From contig PBDC01000061.1 in assembly GCA_002717185.1 (NCBI GenBank), forward strand, positions 1 through 56,919: a DNA stretch of 56,919 nucleotides, in the 5' to 3' direction. Source of the DNA: Rhodospirillaceae bacterium (lineage in GTDB: Bacteria; Pseudomonadota; Alphaproteobacteria; UBA8366; GCA-2717185). A program made the translations under genes and the position numbers. How positions within the stretch are numbered: the stretch's first letter is position 1; every line of letters starts with the position of its first letter. The notes under the pieces are model-generated. The model ran no database searches, had not been told where the DNA came from, and worked only from the letters and a program-made list of their open reading frames with translations. Positions 34,092 through 43,735 of this stretch are shown in pieces.

Positions 34092-36155
34092 TCACTCGCC
34101 TTCTCGGCGCCAGGCGATCACGGTGGCGCTGAGTACCAATAAGAGGACAAGCAGGGCAGGAAATAGGGGGGTCACTTCAACTCCGGTCACGATGTAGTCG
34201 CCGTTGATCGTCAGGCCGATCCAATCACGGCCCGCCGTATTGCGGTTCGGTCCGGTCCGGCGCAGTTTCGGGATACCATTCTCGATCCAACGAACCGCAC
34301 CGCCCGTTGCGACGCTGAGCGGTGCCAGGATCTTATCAGTTGCGCGGACATCGGCGAACTCGATTGGGTTCAGGGACCCAGCAGCTACCGGGAAAACCCG
34401 ATCGCCATCGCTGACTCGATACAGACCGGATTGAGTGATTGGCAGGCTGCCGGTAAACAATCCAATCCGTTTCTCCTCCAGGGTTACTTCCTGCACCTTG
34501 CCGCTTGGTCCCGTCACGGTAACTGGGCGCTGTTCTGCATCCACGTCGCGGCGCATAATTTCCAGGCGATCCCGCCTGGAAATTGCGCGCAGGTCTTTCT
34601 CCTCCAACTCCGGTTCTTTCATTAGCCAGTGGGCGAGGCGGCGTAGCAGCTCAGCTTGCGGGCCACCGCCATCGAAACCGCGGGCCCAGAGCCAAATATG
34701 GTCGCTGTTTAATTGTGCAACTCGTCCTTTGCCGAACCGGTTAAGGATCAATAGGGGTCGGTCTTCGACCCCGTTCATAAGAACCCGGCCTTGTTTTACG
34801 GTGATGTCGATCTGCCGAAACCATCGTCCCCAATTTTGTTTTTCTTTGTGAGGCGCCAGCCCTGCTGTGACAGGGTGTCGCTGTCCGATCTCGGTCACAG
34901 TTGGTCGGAACCCCCGGTTGATCACGTCGCCGGTAGGTTCGCCGGGCAGCGCCTTACCAAGGGGAGTGTGGTATATGCTGTAGGGACCGGCGAAGGCTGG
35001 CCCGACAGCTTCGAGCAACGCGCCGCCCTCGTCTATATAATCGACGATATTGCGCAGATAGGAAGGCGGCAGCACGCCCCGGCGCCGGTACCGGTCGAAG
35101 ATGATGAGATCGAATTCCTCTAGCTTTACTTCAAACAGTTCGCGCGTTGGGAATGAGATCAGGGACAGCTCGTTGATCGGAGTGCCATCCTGTTTTTCTG
35201 GAGGTCGTAGGATCGTGAAATGGATAAGATCGACCGATGGATCCGATTTCAGGAGGTTTCGCCACGTCCGTTCGCCCGCATAAGGTTCACCGGAAACCAG
35301 CAGGACGCGTAAACGGTCGCGCACACCGTTGACTGAAATGACGGCGCGGTTGTTGATTTCGGTGAGTTCGTCTTGAGCCAGCGCGACGTCGAGCTCGAAT
35401 ACGCTTGGCCCGCTATGTTTCAAGGTGATTGGTAGCGTGACGTCTTGGCCAATCGGTACTTCCGTCCGAGTCGGCTCGCCGCCGTTGCCGCGGATCGATA
35501 GGGTCGCCGTCTCACTGGGCGAGGCGGCATTGTCTTCGATATGCAAGGTCAATTCCTGCTCTTTTCCTACAATACCAAAGGCCGGTGCCTTCTTGACAAC
35601 CAGTCGCCTGTCCGACGCTTTTGCGCGACCGCTGATTAGGACGTGCAATGGTTTGGGCAAGGCGTCCGCATTCAGCGCAGAGACGGCATCATGTAATTGC
35701 CCGTCGGTCAGCAAGATAGCGCCCGCCATTCGTCGTTCTGGTACATCGCTCAGCGCACGTGACAGGGGAGCTATTAACCTCGTGCCCTGGTTGGCCGCGC
35801 TCAATCCGTTGTGTCCGACTGTAACGACCCGAAGTTCCAGCGAGCTACGGTACTGCTCCGCAGCTGCGCGGATAGCTTCCAATGCGGTTGCGACCTGCGC
35901 TCTTCGATCGCCAATATCCTGGCTCGGTGTGTCATCGACGATTACGACCGCTACATCCTTGAGCGGCGCGCGCTCTTCGGCGACCAATGATGGGTTAAGC
36001 AATGTTAGGATGAGGATGGCGAACGCCAAGGTTCGCCAAAGGGCGCCATTTGCCCGCACATATAGTCCAATGCCAGCAAGCAAGGTGGAGGCGATAACAA
36101 GGGCTGCGACCGCGAACCACGGGAGTAGTGGAGCGAATTCAATTGTCGTTCCCAC
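34092..36155 (-). CDS. Large membrane protein with VWA-like region, moxR-operon partner
   Basis: 687 residues, GTG start. Two N-terminal membrane spans (LLPWFAVAALVIASTLLAGI; LAFAILILTLLNPSLVA), a VWA-like segment (KDVAVVIVDDTPSQDIGDRR ... GAILLTDGQLHDAV), a central glutamine-amidotransferase-like fold (LIIFDRYRRRGVLPPSYL, IDEGGALLEAVGPAFAGP) and a C-terminal span (LFPALLVLLLVLSATVIAW). Proteins of this build sit with BatA-like and DUF58 partners. Probably an integral membrane component in a MoxR-dependent assembly, but its function is unassigned. It starts 6 bases after the DUF4159 gene. Confidence 0.75.
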   Translation of the reverse strand: MGTTIEFAPLLPWFAVAALVIASTLLAGIGLYVRANGALWRTLAFAILILTLLNPSLVAEERAPLKDVAVVIVDDTPSQDIGDRRAQVATALEAIRAAAEQYRSSLELRVVTVGHNGLSAANQGTRLIAPLSRALSDVPERRMAGAILLTDGQLHDAVSALNADALPKPLHVLISGRAKASDRRLVVKKAPAFGIVGKEQELTLHIEDNAASPSETATLSIRGNGGEPTRTEVPIGQDVTLPITLKHSGPSVFELDVALAQDELTEINNRAVISVNGVRDRLRVLLVSGEPYAGERTWRNLLKSDPSVDLIHFTILRPPEKQDGTPINELSLISFPTRELFEVKLEEFDLIIFDRYRRRGVLPPSYLRNIVDYIDEGGALLEAVGPAFAGPYSIYHTPLGKALPGEPTGDVINRGFRPTVTEIGQRHPVTAGLAPHKEKQNWGRWFRQIDITVKQGRVLMNGVEDRPLLILNRFGKGRVAQLNSDHIWLWARGFDGGGPQAELLRRLAHWLMKEPELEEKDLRAISRRDRLEIMRRDVDAEQRPVTVTGPSGKVQEVTLEEKRIGLFTGSLPITQSGLYRVSDGDRVFPVAAGSLNPIEFADVRATDKILAPLSVATGGAVRWIENGIPKLRRTGPNRNTAGRDWIGLTINGDYIVTGVEVTPLFPALLVLLLVLSATVIAWRREGE

Positions 36156-36161
36156 CGCTGC

Positions 36162-38864
36162 TCAGTTCCCTAACCGTTCGAGGATCGATGGTACATGCAC
36201 CTGATCCGATTTGTAGTTGCCGGTCAGCGCGTACATCGTCAAGTTTACGCCAAACCTATAGGCCATTTCGCGTTGGCGTTCGCCACCTGGCACTGTCGCG
36301 AACAGATGTCGGCCTTGATCGTCGACGGCCCAGGCAGCCGCCCAATTGTTTGCACCGACAACGATGCTGGAAACGCCGTCATTGGCTCTTACGCCAGGCC
36401 GCTCAACCCAGACGCGACCATCCGCCCAACGCCCTGGAAATGACTGCATTAGATAAAACGCCTTTGTCAGGACATGGGTTGGTGGTACCGGCGTCAACGG
36501 CGGAATGTCCAGCCCTTGGGTCAAACGGCGGAGGATCGCCGCACCGTTACCGTTGCTGCCGTCCAGAAGATCGAACAGAATCGTGCCGCCGGAACCCATA
36601 AACCGGTTCAGACGACCATTCGTTTCTGACGACGCCCGCTGCTGCGTTTTCGTGACTGGCCAGTAGAGCAGCGGGAACAGGCTAAGCGGGTCTGTATCGA
36701 TATTGATGCCGATTGGTGTCGCAGTTTCAATTGCGGTGCGTTTATTGAGTATACGGCTGAGCCCGACCAAACCCTGTAGGCTGGTGTCATCGACGGTTGG
36801 GTCGCCTGTGATGACGTAAGCCAACCTCGTTTCCAAAGAGGCTTTCAACGCGAAATCCTCATCGAAGAATTGTGCATCGCCATCGGTGGCGGAAAGCATT
36901 AAGGACGCGATCGAAAGGCAAGCGATTGTCGAGCCGGGGCTTAGCTGCGGCAGCAATCCCCGCATGATCAATGTGGCCACCGCATCTATCATGAACAGGA
37001 CCAGCGTGGCGAACAGCAACCATGGCTTCAGGTCGAACTCGGCCGCCGGGACGTAGCTTTGGTGGGACACCCCGTCAGGCAAGCGAATAATCGGTTGGAA
37101 TCCAACGACCTGAGGGCCAAGGTTCAGAGCCCGGCGGCTGCTACTATCTCCGTATAAACCCGGAGGAGTTTTTGGAGTAACCGTTACGGACCCGAAGTCT
37201 CCAGAATTGATTGCTTCTGTTGCGGGACCGGGTTCGACTGCGTGCCCGTAACCATTCAGGAGGGTGATTGGTGGCAGGGGCCGGTCGCCCTTACCGGAGC
37301 CGGTTACACCGCGACTCGTTGAGACAATCCTTTCTAGCATTTCGACGAACAGGCCGGACAGCGGAAGGTTAGACCACGCCGCGTTCGACGTCGTGTGCAC
37401 GAGAACAATCCATCCCTCACCGGTTTTTCTGGCGGTCACGAGCGGTGTCCCGTCGGTCAAGCGGGCCCAGGATTTCTCGCCAAGATCTGGCGACGGTTCC
37501 GCTAATACCTGACGTGTGATCGTCACATTGTCAGGCAAGTTTAGGTTGAAGAACGGGCTACCGCGTTTGAACGGCGCGAGGTGCGCGGGTTTGCTCCAAA
37601 GCATGGCACCGCCCAGAGCCCGAATGCCTCGCCGCAATGGCACTGGTACCAGTATGTCGTCGACGTTCTGGGCCAAGCGCGGTCCCGCGAAACGCAGAAC
37701 CAGACCACCTTTAGTCGCCCAAGCAGAGAGCCGATCGCGATCGCTGAGTTTGAGAGGGGCACTGTCGGGCACGATGATAACCGCGAGCGCATCTGCCACC
37801 AGCTTGTTTACCGTGCCGCGGCGAATTTCGCTATACGGTTTTAGGGCACGCTCTATGTAGTAAAGTTCAGATAGTAAAGAGGGCTCGTTATCGAGCGGTG
37901 TCTCGGAGACCAGTCCGACCGGCCGTCGGCGCCACCGGGTATCGAGTAATGCGACTGACGCTGCTGTTTTTTCGCCCTCGATTTCCAGCCGCGTAATCGC
38001 ATTACGCAATTCCAGGGGTAGGTCGAGTGTTGCCGAAGCAGTCGATGCGCGATCCTTGAAGTGGACTGCCTCGCGCGCGATCAGGCGTCCATCGCTGCCA
38101 GTCGCTCGGACTTGCGCTGTACTTTCACCGAGTATCGATGCGCGTCGCACGGATAGCGTGAATTGGTCGATGCCGAATTTTGGTGGTGCGATTGCATGCG
38201 GAAGTTTGTTCGGTGTGAAGACGGTCAACTTGCCTGTCCGACGCAACCGTTCGGTCACGTTTTTTGCGTCGTTGTGATCAAGCCCGTCACTCAGCCACAA
38301 GACGGAAGGAGTTCCGCTGAATTTAACGTCTTTAATTGTATCCAGCGCTGCCAATCGATTTGTGCGCCACGCTTTCGGCTTGATGGCAGCGGCGATGCTG
38401 CGAGCCTGGGATGGCCCCAGTAGACCAGTGAAAGCGGCGGCGCTGCCTCTGGGGCCGGGGGCAGTTGGCAGCAGTACAATATTGCGACCATAGCGATCGG
38501 CTTGATCGATGGCCCGGTCGATTGCATCCTGTCTCGCCGGCCAATCACGGGCAGCGGCCCACCCATCGTCAATCACCAGGATCAACGGCCCGTTCCCGGA
38601 GAGTGGGGCAATGGGATTGAACAGAGGATGGGCTAGCGCGACGATCAGCAAGGTTGCGGCTAATAGTCGAAGAATGATCATCCACAATGGCGATGTGTCC
38701 GGCGTTTCCTCTTTGCTGCGAAGGTCGAGCAGTAGACGAACGGCTGGAAAACGAATTCGCTGCGGTGCAGGCGGTGTGATTCGCAGAAACTTCCAAAGGA
38801 TCGGAAGCACTAAAAGTGTGGTGAGTATCCAAGGTGAGGCAAAGGCGAAGGTTTCCAAACCCAT
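36162..38864 (-). CDS. BatA-like N-terminal, DUF4159 C-terminal membrane protein
   Basis: 900 residues. N-terminal BatA-type membrane domain (FASPWILTTLLVLPILWKFL; PQRIRFPAVRLLLDL) with a second span near 55-75, then a VWA-like region (LILVIDDGWAAARDWPARQD). Mid-protein membrane spans lie near 620-660. The C-terminal DUF4159 domain begins about 690 (LETRLAYVITGDPTVDDTSL, GTILFDLLDG, VVGANNWAAAWAVDDQGRHL). The stop of the DUF58 gene and this ATG are nearly overlapping (TGAGATG), so translation is coupled. Biochemical function is unknown. Confidence 0.82.
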   Translation of the reverse strand: MGLETFAFASPWILTTLLVLPILWKFLRITPPAPQRIRFPAVRLLLDLRSKEETPDTSPLWMIILRLLAATLLIVALAHPLFNPIAPLSGNGPLILVIDDGWAAARDWPARQDAIDRAIDQADRYGRNIVLLPTAPGPRGSAAAFTGLLGPSQARSIAAAIKPKAWRTNRLAALDTIKDVKFSGTPSVLWLSDGLDHNDAKNVTERLRRTGKLTVFTPNKLPHAIAPPKFGIDQFTLSVRRASILGESTAQVRATGSDGRLIAREAVHFKDRASTASATLDLPLELRNAITRLEIEGEKTAASVALLDTRWRRRPVGLVSETPLDNEPSLLSELYYIERALKPYSEIRRGTVNKLVADALAVIIVPDSAPLKLSDRDRLSAWATKGGLVLRFAGPRLAQNVDDILVPVPLRRGIRALGGAMLWSKPAHLAPFKRGSPFFNLNLPDNVTITRQVLAEPSPDLGEKSWARLTDGTPLVTARKTGEGWIVLVHTTSNAAWSNLPLSGLFVEMLERIVSTSRGVTGSGKGDRPLPPITLLNGYGHAVEPGPATEAINSGDFGSVTVTPKTPPGLYGDSSSRRALNLGPQVVGFQPIIRLPDGVSHQSYVPAAEFDLKPWLLFATLVLFMIDAVATLIMRGLLPQLSPGSTIACLSIASLMLSATDGDAQFFDEDFALKASLETRLAYVITGDPTVDDTSLQGLVGLSRILNKRTAIETATPIGINIDTDPLSLFPLLYWPVTKTQQRASSETNGRLNRFMGSGGTILFDLLDGSNGNGAAILRRLTQGLDIPPLTPVPPTHVLTKAFYLMQSFPGRWADGRVWVERPGVRANDGVSSIVVGANNWAAAWAVDDQGRHLFATVPGGERQREMAYRFGVNLTMYALTGNYKSDQVHVPSILERLGN

Positions 38865-38865
38865 C

Positions 38866-39756
38866 TCAGCCTGCCGAATGCTGCTGCGCCAGCGCTGTAT
38901 AAAGGTTCAATAATGCCGATTCTGGCGAGCGGTCCGTAATATGCCGCTGGTAAACCCAGCTAGTGCTGCGGGCGACTTCCTGCAGCGCCTCGCAATGCAG
39001 TGAGAATTTGGATCGATAGGCATCTCGGGCGGATTGTACTCTGCCCAACACCATGTCGCCTTCGTTCTCGAAACCTTCGAACCGGATCCGTCCTCGGAAC
39101 GGAAAATCTCGTTCCGCAGGATCAACGATTTGCAGGAACAGGCCGGTCACGCCGCGTGCTGCGAAAGCGGCAATTCGCGTGGCAATTTCGTCGGGTGGCA
39201 ACAGGAAATCGCCTATCAGGATCACTTGGCCGTGCCGAGGTAAGGGACAATAGGGTGGCAGGTTTTCGGCCACATTTGTCGTGCTTAACATGTGATTGGC
39301 AATTTGATTGAATGCGAGGCGTCCACTTCTTGCCCGCTTCGCACTGCCGAGCAGTGCGAAACGTTCGCCGGCACGCATCAATAGCAGGGCGAGGCCAAGC
39401 AGCAACAGATCTGCGCGGGCCGCCTTGGTAGTTAAATTGCGTCCGGAGCTGTATTGCATCGATGGGGAGGTGTCGCGCCACAGCCAAGCGGATTGAGCCG
39501 CTTCCCATTCCGTTTCACGCACGAAAAGGTGGTGGGACTTTGCCGATTGGCGCCAATCGATCGCTCTCGCAGGGTCGCCGTTATCGTAACGTCGAAACTG
39601 CCAGAAGGCTTCACCCTGTCCAACACGACGACGGCCATGCAAGCCTTGGGCCACGTTCGACGCGACGCGCTCAGCGGCCAGAAGTAGAGGCGGCAGACTA
39701 CCGGAGGTGCGTGCAGCCTGATTCTGAAGCTCTAGTCGTCGCTCCGCCGCGGTCAT
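38866..39756 (-). CDS. DUF58 domain protein
   Basis: 296 residues. Typical DUF58 features: GLHGRRRVGQGEAFWQFRRY, DPARAIDWRQSAKSHHLFVR and SAWLWRDTSPSMQYSSG, the last being the VWA-like metal site. DUF58 proteins are consistently encoded beside MoxR ATPases and are thought to be their substrate-adaptor or VWA partner. Lies 19 bases after moxR and just before the DUF4159 gene. Confidence 0.9.
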   Translation of the reverse strand: MTAAERRLELQNQAARTSGSLPPLLLAAERVASNVAQGLHGRRRVGQGEAFWQFRRYDNGDPARAIDWRQSAKSHHLFVRETEWEAAQSAWLWRDTSPSMQYSSGRNLTTKAARADLLLLGLALLLMRAGERFALLGSAKRARSGRLAFNQIANHMLSTTNVAENLPPYCPLPRHGQVILIGDFLLPPDEIATRIAAFAARGVTGLFLQIVDPAERDFPFRGRIRFEGFENEGDMVLGRVQSARDAYRSKFSLHCEALQEVARSTSWVYQRHITDRSPESALLNLYTALAQQHSAG

Positions 39757-39775
39757 TTTGTTTCCGTTCCCCGGC

Positions 39776-40783
39776 CTATCTTGCGGGCTCGCACAGTCGG
39801 TCGATGATCTGGTCGATTGTAATACCTTCTGCGCGCGCCGCGAAGTTCAGCGCCATACGATGCCGTAAGACCGGGGTCGCGAGGGCCAGAACATCATCCA
39901 CCGACGGTGCGAGCCTTTCATCGATCAACGCCCGCGCCCGGCAAGCGAGCATCATCGCTTGGCTCGCACGAGGTCCAGGACCCCAGGAAATGTGTTGGAG
40001 GACGTCGGGAATGTCGCTGGTTTCCGGCCGCCCGGCTCTTACGATTTGCAAAATGGCGTTAACCACCCGCTCACCGACGGGAACGCTGCGGACGAGTTTC
40101 TGCGCGGCAATCAATTCATCGGCCGTGAAAATTACTTCGGCCTTCGCTTCCGAGACACCCGTCGTCGCCAGCATGATTTCACGCTCTGCCCCCTCTTCTG
40201 GATAGCCGACATCAATCTCCATGAGAAAGCGGTCGAGCTGCGCTTCCGGCAGCGGATAAGTGCCCTCCAGCTCCAGCGGGTTCTGTGTCGCCAGCACGTG
40301 GAATGGTTTTGGTAGCTCGTGAGATTGCCCGCCGACGGAGATGCGATGTTCCTGCATCGCTTGCAAGAGGGCCGATTGTGTGCGGGGGCTGGCGCGATTG
40401 ATCTCGTCGGCCAACAGCACCTGGCAGAATACGGGGCCCTTCAGGAACCGGAACGAACGTTGCCCCGTATCCGATTCCTCCAGCACTTCCGAACCCAGGA
40501 TATCCGCAGGCATCAGGTCAGGCGTAAATTGAATGCGGTTGTCTTCCAAACCAAACACCAGGCCTATTGTCTCGACCAGCCGGGTCTTTCCCAAGCCGGG
40601 CACGCCAATAAGAAGGGCGTGGCCGCCCGATAAAAGGGTGGTAAGGCTAAGGTCAATGACGTGTGATTGGCCGAAAATAACTTTGCTAATATTGGCACGA
40701 GCGGCCGTCAGCCGATCGCCAAGTCTCTCGATTTCTGCGACAATATCGTCATGTTTGGGAGCACTGGCGTCTGACGGGCTCAA
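39776..40783 (-). CDS. MoxR-type AAA+ ATPase
   Basis: 335 residues, TTG start. Walker A GVPGLGKT, Walker B LLADEINRASPRTQSALLQA, and sensor segments (VLATQNPLELEGTYPLPEAQ, DRFLMEIDVGYP) are all present. The C-terminal helical lid includes YVRSVPVGERVVN-like sequence. MoxR ATPases act as chaperones for assembly or metal loading of protein complexes with VWA partners. First gene of a five-gene minus-strand operon (moxR, DUF58, DUF4159, VWA-like membrane protein, peroxiredoxin/P4H). Divergent from DUF1285 with only 51 bases between starts. Confidence 0.92.
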   Translation of the reverse strand: MSPSDASAPKHDDIVAEIERLGDRLTAARANISKVIFGQSHVIDLSLTTLLSGGHALLIGVPGLGKTRLVETIGLVFGLEDNRIQFTPDLMPADILGSEVLEESDTGQRSFRFLKGPVFCQVLLADEINRASPRTQSALLQAMQEHRISVGGQSHELPKPFHVLATQNPLELEGTYPLPEAQLDRFLMEIDVGYPEEGAEREIMLATTGVSEAKAEVIFTADELIAAQKLVRSVPVGERVVNAILQIVRAGRPETSDIPDVLQHISWGPGPRASQAMMLACRARALIDERLAPSVDDVLALATPVLRHRMALNFAARAEGITIDQIIDRLCEPAR

Positions 40784-40834
40784 GACCTAATCTCCTCACG
40801 TGATATACTGGTACAATAGCATGGGTGGCGTTCG

Positions 40835-41389
40835 ATGAGCGTGCAATCCCAGAAAACTGATCATCTCAAAAAAATGATCGAAAACCAGCAGGTTGCTGTC
40901 GACCCAGCTGATCCGGACCGGTTCCAGATGCGCATTGCGCGCGACGGTACTTGGTATCATCAAGGGTCGCCGATCCGGCGAATTGCTCTGGCGAAATTAT
41001 TCTCAACCGTTTTACGTCTTGAGGAAGATGGTAATTATTGGCTGGTAACGCCGGTCGAGCGGGGTCGTATAGAGGTTGAGGATGTCCCCTTTACCGCAGT
41101 CGAGATGACTGTCGAAGGCGATGGAAGGAACCAGGTCCTGTGCTTTCGGACCAATTTCGATGATATTGTTCGCGTAAATGCAAAACATCCACTGCGTATG
41201 ACGAAAAATGATGAAACCGGGGAACCATCACCTTACATAACGGTTCGGAATAATCTGGAAGCCCTGATCACGCGGCCGACCTTCTATGAGTTGGTCGATT
41301 TGGCGGAAACGCAATGGGATGGCGACGAGGGACAGTTGGGAATTTGGAGCGGTGGTGTTTTGTTCGATTTGGGGTCGACCGTGGAGTAA
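40835..41389 (+). CDS. DUF1285 domain protein
   Basis: 184 residues. Family-typical stretches: RIARDGTWYHQGSPIRRIAL, FSTVLRLEEDGNYWLVTPVE and VRNNLEALITRPTFYELVDL, with a C-terminal LGIWSGGVLFDLG. DUF1285 proteins are uncharacterised but widely conserved in Alphaproteobacteria next to a Nudix CoA pyrophosphatase, as here (gap 3 bases). Likely co-translated with the next gene. Confidence 0.88.
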   Translation: MSVQSQKTDHLKKMIENQQVAVDPADPDRFQMRIARDGTWYHQGSPIRRIALAKLFSTVLRLEEDGNYWLVTPVERGRIEVEDVPFTAVEMTVEGDGRNQVLCFRTNFDDIVRVNAKHPLRMTKNDETGEPSPYITVRNNLEALITRPTFYELVDLAETQWDGDEGQLGIWSGGVLFDLGSTVE

Positions 41390-41392
41390 GGC

Positions 41393-42007
41393 ATGCAACG
41401 GGAAGATATAAAGAAACGGTTTGATGCTCTGAACGGGGAAAAGACAACCGTTCGCTGGTCAGGTCAGCGCGGCGATCACGATTTAAATCCCGGAATGCAG
41501 CCGCAGGACGACCTCACGCCGGCGGCGGTTCTAGTGCCCCTGGTCGAGCGCGAGGGAGGGCTGACGGTGCTACTGACGCAGCGAACCGCCCATTTGAACG
41601 ATCATGCGGGGCAAATCAGTTTTCCGGGCGGACGGGTCGAACCGGATGATCCTAGCCATCAGGCTGCTGCGCTACGCGAGGCCGAGGAAGAGGTGGGACT
41701 GCCTCCGGACCGAGTTGAAGTCATTGGAACGCTCGACCATTACATCGTGCGTTCGGGCTATCGTGTGACACCGGTCGTTGGTTTTGTGAACCCGCCTTTC
41801 GACGTACGGCCTGATCCGTTCGAGGTTGCGGATGTTTTTGAGGTGCCCCTCTCCTTTGTTTTGGATACCGAAAATCATGTCACTGAAACGCGAACTGACC
41901 AGGGCGTCGAACGCACATTTTACGTTTTACCATACGAAAATCGTTATATTTGGGGCGCGACGGCGGGGATGCTAGTCAATCTTACCGATGTGCTGATAGG
42001 GCCATGA
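41393..42007 (+). CDS. Nudix hydrolase, CoA pyrophosphatase type
   Basis: 204 residues. The Nudix box is complete: GRVEPDDPSHQAAALREAEEEVGL (positions about 80-104, with the REAEEEVG core). The upstream segment LTQRTAHLNDHAGQISFPGG is the CoA-pyrophosphatase (NUDT7/8-like) signature. The predicted activity splits CoA into 3',5'-ADP and 4'-phosphopantetheine. The stop overlaps the next ATG (ATGA). Confidence 0.9.
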   Translation: MQREDIKKRFDALNGEKTTVRWSGQRGDHDLNPGMQPQDDLTPAAVLVPLVEREGGLTVLLTQRTAHLNDHAGQISFPGGRVEPDDPSHQAAALREAEEEVGLPPDRVEVIGTLDHYIVRSGYRVTPVVGFVNPPFDVRPDPFEVADVFEVPLSFVLDTENHVTETRTDQGVERTFYVLPYENRYIWGATAGMLVNLTDVLIGP

Positions 42008-42288
42008 TTCGCAAACTCCTTACAGTCGCGTTGCCTTTCCTGACGCCTTTTATTGTTTATCTAATCTACTGGTGGACGATGCGTCGTCGCCAGCTGATGG
42101 AAGAGCAGGGGCGTAAGGTCGCGCCCTGGGAAGATTTTCCATGGACCTGGGTGGTAACCGCTGGGGCGATATTGACAGCTCTGGCGCTGGTATCCACGAC
42201 CATGCTGTCCGGAGGAGATCCGTTTAACGAATATCATCCGCCACGCTACGAAGACGGTAAGATTGTCCCCGGCCGCGTCGGGCAATGA
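42004..42288 (+). CDS. DUF6111 small membrane protein
   Basis: 94 residues from the ATG that overlaps the Nudix stop codon. Two membrane spans (LTVALPFLTPFIVYLIYWW; WTWVVTAGAILTALALVST), a conserved APWEDFPWTW between them, and the C-terminal YHPPRYEDGKIVPGRV. This matches DUF6111, routinely found between Nudix and CCA-adding genes in Rhodospirillales. Function unknown. Confidence 0.88.
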   Translation: MIRKLLTVALPFLTPFIVYLIYWWTMRRRQLMEEQGRKVAPWEDFPWTWVVTAGAILTALALVSTTMLSGGDPFNEYHPPRYEDGKIVPGRVGQ

Positions 42289-43519
42289 CCTTTTGACTGG
42301 TTTAGAAACCTTGCGCGCAGCTTGGATGGACGAGCCCGAAACACGCGCCGTGACGGAGGCCCTTGCACGGGCTGGATGCGCCGTCCGTTTTGTTGGCGGT
42401 TGCGTTCGGGATACGCTCTTGGGCCGTCCCGTCACCGACATCGATATCGCCACGGATGCCTTGCCGGACAAGGTCGTGGATGCCGTTCGCGCTGCCGGCC
42501 TAAAGGCCGTACCGACCGGGTTAGAACACGGCACTATCACCGCAGTGGCGGACGGTAAGTCTTTCGAAATCACCACTCTTCGGTGCGATGTGGAAACTGA
42601 TGGCCGTCATGCGACGGTCCGGTTCACTGACGATTGGGACGCGGATGCGGCGCGCCGTGATTTGACAATGAACGCGATCTCGGTGGAAACGACAGGAATG
42701 GTGCACGACCCGTTCGGTGGGCGCGCCGATGTAATCGCGGGTCGGGTCCGTTTCGTTGGGGCGGCGTACGATAGGATCGTTGAAGACGTTCTGCGGTTGT
42801 TGCGGTATTTTCGTTTCTATGCCCACTACGGCGCGGCACCGCCAGATGAGGAAGCGCTGGCGGCATGTCGGACCTTGGCACCGAAACTGCAAAACCTGTC
42901 TGCCGAGCGGGTACGGGCTGAATTGATGAAGCTGCTGCAGGCTTTGGATCCCAGACCTAGCTTACGCTTGATGCGCGACGCTGGTGTCTTCGCGCACTTT
43001 CTGCCGGAGGCTACCAACCTTGAAGTTATCGAACGACTTGTTGAGATCGAAGACCAGGTCGGAATCTGTGTCGATCCGATGCGGCGCCTGATGGCTTTGC
43101 TTGATGGCGATGCGTCGGTTGTGTCGCAGGTTGCGGACCGGCTTCAGCTCTCCAATGTGGAACGCGATTATTTAATGACCCTTATAGGAGAAGTGGTTTC
43201 GCCCGATCTCGACCCGACGGCCCGGCGGCATTTGATATATCGTTTGGGGGTTACAGCCTTTTGCGAACTGGTCTTGTTACAGTGGGCGGGCGCAAAAGAT
43301 GGCCCTGGGTGGAGGGAGTTGCTGGATTGGGCGAATGGTTGGTCGCCAAAAAAATTTCCCGTGACTGGCGGTGACGTATTGGCCCGCGGGGTCCCGTCGG
43401 GTCCGGCTGTTGGGGCGGCGTTACGAGCCGTGGAGGTTTGGTGGATCAATGGTGCGTTCGTTGCCGACCGAAATGCTTGTCTCGCGCGTCTTGATACGGA
43501 GGTCGTAGGAAAGTGCTAA
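42263..43519 (+). CDS. cca: CCA tRNA nucleotidyltransferase
   Basis: 418 residues if the TTG at 42263 is used, overlapping DUF6111 by 26 bases; later starts (an in-frame TTG, or ATG at MDEPETR) would shorten it. The class-II nucleotidyltransferase head domain is clear: VRFVGGCVRDTLLG, the catalytic DIDIATDALPD, RRDLTMNAIS, DPFGGRADV and EDVLRLLRYFRF. It repairs or adds the 3' CCA of tRNAs. Members of the same family serve as poly(A) polymerases, but the alphaproteobacterial context favours the CCA enzyme. The tRNA-Ser in this window already encodes CCA. Confidence 0.88.
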   Translation: MSPAASGNDLLTGLETLRAAWMDEPETRAVTEALARAGCAVRFVGGCVRDTLLGRPVTDIDIATDALPDKVVDAVRAAGLKAVPTGLEHGTITAVADGKSFEITTLRCDVETDGRHATVRFTDDWDADAARRDLTMNAISVETTGMVHDPFGGRADVIAGRVRFVGAAYDRIVEDVLRLLRYFRFYAHYGAAPPDEEALAACRTLAPKLQNLSAERVRAELMKLLQALDPRPSLRLMRDAGVFAHFLPEATNLEVIERLVEIEDQVGICVDPMRRLMALLDGDASVVSQVADRLQLSNVERDYLMTLIGEVVSPDLDPTARRHLIYRLGVTAFCELVLLQWAGAKDGPGWRELLDWANGWSPKKFPVTGGDVLARGVPSGPAVGAALRAVEVWWINGAFVADRNACLARLDTEVVGKC

Positions 43520-43735
43520 ACCGGCGCGACTATTTCTTCGGTCAGAACCGCGTTCTCTTTGTCGATACAAAATTTTAAGCCAGACAAAGCGGATAACGCT
43601 GCGAAACCAAGAAGTGCTGTGGGCCCGATCGTAGGGTCGTTTCTAGCGACTATTTAGATGGAATTTGGGCAGGTGCCGCGGCTATGAATGGCTCGTATTA
43701 CCTGGAATGGTTAGAAGCAATAAAACCGCTTATGG

